The notes beneath the pieces are model-generated. The model ran no database searches and was not told the origin of the DNA. It saw nothing but the letters and a program-made list of their open reading frames with translations. Positions 11,459 through 13,368 of a stretch of 13,368 bases of DNA are shown here, piece after piece. The position numbers and the translations under genes were made by a program. Numbering within the stretch: position 1 is the stretch's first letter; each line of letters opens with the position of its first letter. This DNA comes from Candidatus Altimarinota bacterium (lineage in GTDB: Bacteria > Patescibacteriota > Gracilibacteria > UM-FILTER-43-11), in NCBI GenBank assembly GCA_029934675.1, contig JAOZLT010000016.1, positions 1 to 13,368 on the forward strand, read 5' to 3'.

Positions 11459-11971
11459 ATGCCAAAAAACATCACCCCAGAATCAGGCTATAACATTAAA
11501 GATCGACTTGATAAGATTAGAGCAAATCCCAGTGCCTATCTGTCTTACATGAAAAGCCGTATTATTGACAATCCTTATGATCAAAGTGGAGATATCAGCG
11601 CTCAATCAAATTTTGTAGCAACAGAAAAAGTAGCATCAGAAATAATTGAACGAATTAATTCAGACACATGCTGTAGTAGCAAACAATTATCAATAATCCA
11701 AAAAGAGATATTTTCATTAATAGAGATAAGAAGTAAGGTACTAGAAATAAGCAAACCAACACAGGATAACGGAGATAATGACAACCTAAAAGCATTTTGG
11801 TTACAATACAAACTACAACTTTCAACACTATCTCGCGAAATAAATACGTACAGACTAGCCTGTTACAATTGTCTGAATACACAATGTAAAAAAAGAAATC
11901 CAAAATATCATATAGCAGATATTGAACGAAGGGCTCACAAAATCATAATGCCATCATCACACAATAAGTAA
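11459..11971 (+). CDS. Unrecognised 170-residue protein with Cys cluster
   Basis: I do not recognise this protein. It is soluble and polar, with no signal peptide or membrane segment. The region 54-150 is probably mostly helical (for example ATEKVASEIIERINSD and LQYKLQLSTLSREINTYRL-like stretches). Cysteines occur as C71-C72 and as CYNCLNTQC near 134-142 (C-x2-C-x4-C), followed by basic KKRNPKYH, which could form a small metal site or a disulfide pair; this is inference. It has its own apparent promoter and array-free flanks. A lineage-specific or acquired gene is possible. ATG start; no alternative family can be offered. Confidence 0.7.
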   Translation: MPKNITPESGYNIKDRLDKIRANPSAYLSYMKSRIIDNPYDQSGDISAQSNFVATEKVASEIIERINSDTCCSSKQLSIIQKEIFSLIEIRSKVLEISKPTQDNGDNDNLKAFWLQYKLQLSTLSREINTYRLACYNCLNTQCKKRNPKYHIADIERRAHKIIMPSSHNK

Positions 11972-12058
11972 TCAATGATATTGCCTAAATTATAGTTGAT
12001 ATGGGTTTTTAGTGTACAGAATATTTCTCATCAAAATCATAGTTCAAACATTTGTATT

Positions 12059-12083
12059 CCAAATAAATTTGGACATTTTGTCC
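12059..12083 (+). promoter_or_regulatory. Two overlapping, mutually exclusive hairpins before prs
   Basis: CCAAAT-AA-ATTTGG (12059-12072) is a perfect stem of six pairs. GGACA-TTT-TGTCC (12071-12083) is a perfect stem of five pairs. They share the GG at 12071-12072, so both cannot form at once. They lie about 130 bp before prs. No T-run follows the second stem, so it is not a standard terminator. The function is not known. Confidence 0.35.
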
Positions 12084-12159
12084 ACCTTATTTCAACCTAA
12101 TCGTTAACCCTTAATCCTTAATCTCCTCAAAATATGTTAAGATAATCTCCGTAAATGAA

Positions 12160-12208
12160 TTACAAATTATTATAATTTATAATTCACAATTCATAACTCA
12201 TAATTTAA
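12160..12208. repeat. AATTCATAATTTATAATTC degenerate repeats before prs
   Basis: AT-rich words such as TTATAATTTATAATTCAC and AATTCATAACTCATAATT repeat up to the prs start. They contain TATAAT at 12171-12176 without a matching -35. They are related to the AATTATGAATTATGA blocks at 8853 and 13186. Confidence 0.55.
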
Positions 12209-12214
12209 AAAATC

Positions 12215-13159
12215 ATGGTCACCAAATTCTCAATTTTTTCCGGTTCATCACACCCAGAATTAGCTAAAGAAATATCAAAACATATAAAACAACCACTTGG
12301 TAAAGTTAAGCTTTCTACTTTTTCGTGCGGAGAAAAATATGTAGCATTCGAAAATACCATGCGAGGCCAAGAAGTTTTTATCATACAAACATGCCGAGAC
12401 CAGCTTATGAACGAAGACTACATGGAATTATTTCTAATGATAAATGCAGCCAAGCTATCTTTTGCTACCCAAATTCATGTAATTATCCCTCATTTTGGAT
12501 ACGCACGACAGGATAAAGTACATGTACCAAGAGAACCAATTTCAGCAAAAGTAATGGCTGACCTTTTAGTTACAGCAGGTGCTAACCACATAATAACATT
12601 CGAGCTACACGCAGATCAAAATCAAGCATTTTTTGATGTTCCAGTAGACAATATTAATGTTCATAAATTATTTTCTTCTTATTTTAAAAAGAAAAAATTG
12701 CCAAAAGTTACTGTAATTTCTCCTGATGCAGGTGGCGCGAAAAAAGCTAAAACATTCGCAGATGATTTAGGTGCTCCTATCGCAATTTTACACAAATCCC
12801 GACCAGCACACAACGTAGCCAAAACCACACATGTTGTTGGTGATGTTAAAGGAAGAACCTGTATAATTTACGATGATATGATTGATACCGCAGGAAGCGT
12901 TGTTGCAGCTCACGAAGCATTATTAGAAAACGGTGCGAATAAAGATATTTATCTTGCAGCTACTCATCCAATTTTCTCTGGACCAGCCATCAAACGTCTA
13001 TCAAAAGCCAATTTTAAAGAAGTCGTTGTTACAAATACAATGCCTCTTTCAAAAGAAAAACAATTTAAAGGCTTAAAACAAATCTCAATAGCACCTCTTC
13101 TTGCCGACATAATTGCTAGCGTATCACATCAAAAATCCGTAAGTAGTCTGTTCTACTAA
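12215..13159 (+). CDS. prs: Prs, ribose-phosphate pyrophosphokinase (PRPP synthetase)
   Basis: Makes PRPP from ribose 5-phosphate and ATP for nucleotide, histidine and NAD synthesis, or for salvage. 314 residues, the usual length. Motifs: FSGSSHPELAKEI (8-20), FSCGEKYVAF (36-45; most family members have FSDGE, so the C is a change), YARQDKVHVPREPISAK (96-112), FELHADQNQAFFDVPVDN (129-146), ISPDAGGAKKAK (168-179), K194/R196 in the catalytic flexible-loop region (LHKSRPAHNVAK) and the PRPP-binding loop IIYDDMIDTAGSVVAA (217-232). A class I enzyme is likely. The usual ribose-5-P site Asp-Gly is altered in FSCGE, with the rest intact. ATG start, no Shine-Dalgarno sequence, AT repeats directly upstream. 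Confidence 0.96.
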   Translation: MVTKFSIFSGSSHPELAKEISKHIKQPLGKVKLSTFSCGEKYVAFENTMRGQEVFIIQTCRDQLMNEDYMELFLMINAAKLSFATQIHVIIPHFGYARQDKVHVPREPISAKVMADLLVTAGANHIITFELHADQNQAFFDVPVDNINVHKLFSSYFKKKKLPKVTVISPDAGGAKKAKTFADDLGAPIAILHKSRPAHNVAKTTHVVGDVKGRTCIIYDDMIDTAGSVVAAHEALLENGANKDIYLAATHPIFSGPAIKRLSKANFKEVVVTNTMPLSKEKQFKGLKQISIAPLLADIIASVSHQKSVSSLFY

Positions 13160-13368
13160 AACAAACTTTGAGACTAAAATATATTAATTATGAATTATGA
13201 ATCAACAATTATGAATTAAATCAGCCTGCCCCGCAGTAGGCGTGGGAAATGAGAAATGATAAATCAGAAATATTGTTTTGGTTATTCAAAATTCTGAATT
13301 CTAAATTGATATATAACTTATGAGTTAGGTGCTTGAGATTCGCAAAGTCTTCCGTAGCTTTAAGCGAA
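13160..13368. repeat. Terminal spacer made of repeats shared with 8794-8994
   Basis: It holds, in order, a 33-bp block (13168-13200) matching 8835-8867 at 32 of 33 positions, a GC-rich word CCTGCCCCGCAGTAGGCG, AT repeats of ATGAGAAATGATAAATCAG type, TTCTAAATTGATA (13299-13311, also at 8974-8986), and TTCGCAAAGTCTTCCGTAGC near 13340, followed by GCGAA at the window edge. No gene and no terminator are seen. Confidence 0.8.

Overview
The window looks like part of a small-genome member of the Candidate Phyla Radiation (Patescibacteria). It is AT-rich, with compact core genes, short or absent leaders, no Shine-Dalgarno sequence that I can find before any start, an orphan sugar-type binding lipoprotein, and spacers filled with degenerate tandem repeats. 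Stop codons are almost all TAA. One TGA ends the glycosyltransferase and no CDS has an in-frame TGA, so standard code 11 fits and the UGA=Gly lineages do not. The class cannot be fixed from this window.

Layout. On the minus strand at the left edge is a cell-wall/division pair: ftsW (575-1771), then murG, which starts 80 nt inside ftsW and runs off the window (654-1). Divergent on the plus strand are lspA (1922-2386) and an acidic-tailed membrane protein (2504-3235). A minus-strand block follows, listed by position: a TsaE-HD hydrolase fusion (3296-4471), an O-antigen ligase/polymerase-like membrane protein (4669-5997), a solute-binding lipoprotein (6222-7709) and a family 2 glycosyltransferase (7794-8696). 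The right third is plus strand: a small membrane protein (8995-9666), cysS (9786-11216), an unrecognised 170-residue protein (11459-11971) and prs (12215-13159).

Functionally the genes cover peptidoglycan precursor synthesis and septal polymerisation (MurG, FtsW), lipoprotein maturation (LspA, with a lipobox protein as a likely substrate), surface glycan assembly (GT2, O-antigen ligase), tRNA modification and charging (TsaE, CysS), and PRPP supply (Prs).

The most notable feature is the repeat system. Short tandem arrays with units of 7, 11 or 20 bp fill the spacers. Related arrays also sit in frame inside five otherwise conserved genes (murG, tsaE-HD, the O-antigen ligase, the GT2 and cysS), mostly where these families have a surface loop. 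Four of the coding arrays have the same 11-bp period. None of these unit lengths is a multiple of three, yet each coding array is open in all three frames on the sense strand. Several arrays are punctuated by a GC-rich module containing GCGAAGC, the known ultra-stable DNA mini-hairpin sequence, and one is split by an imperfect palindrome that recurs in other spacers. I can name no family for this system. It resembles in concept the Rickettsia palindromic elements that insert in frame into genes.
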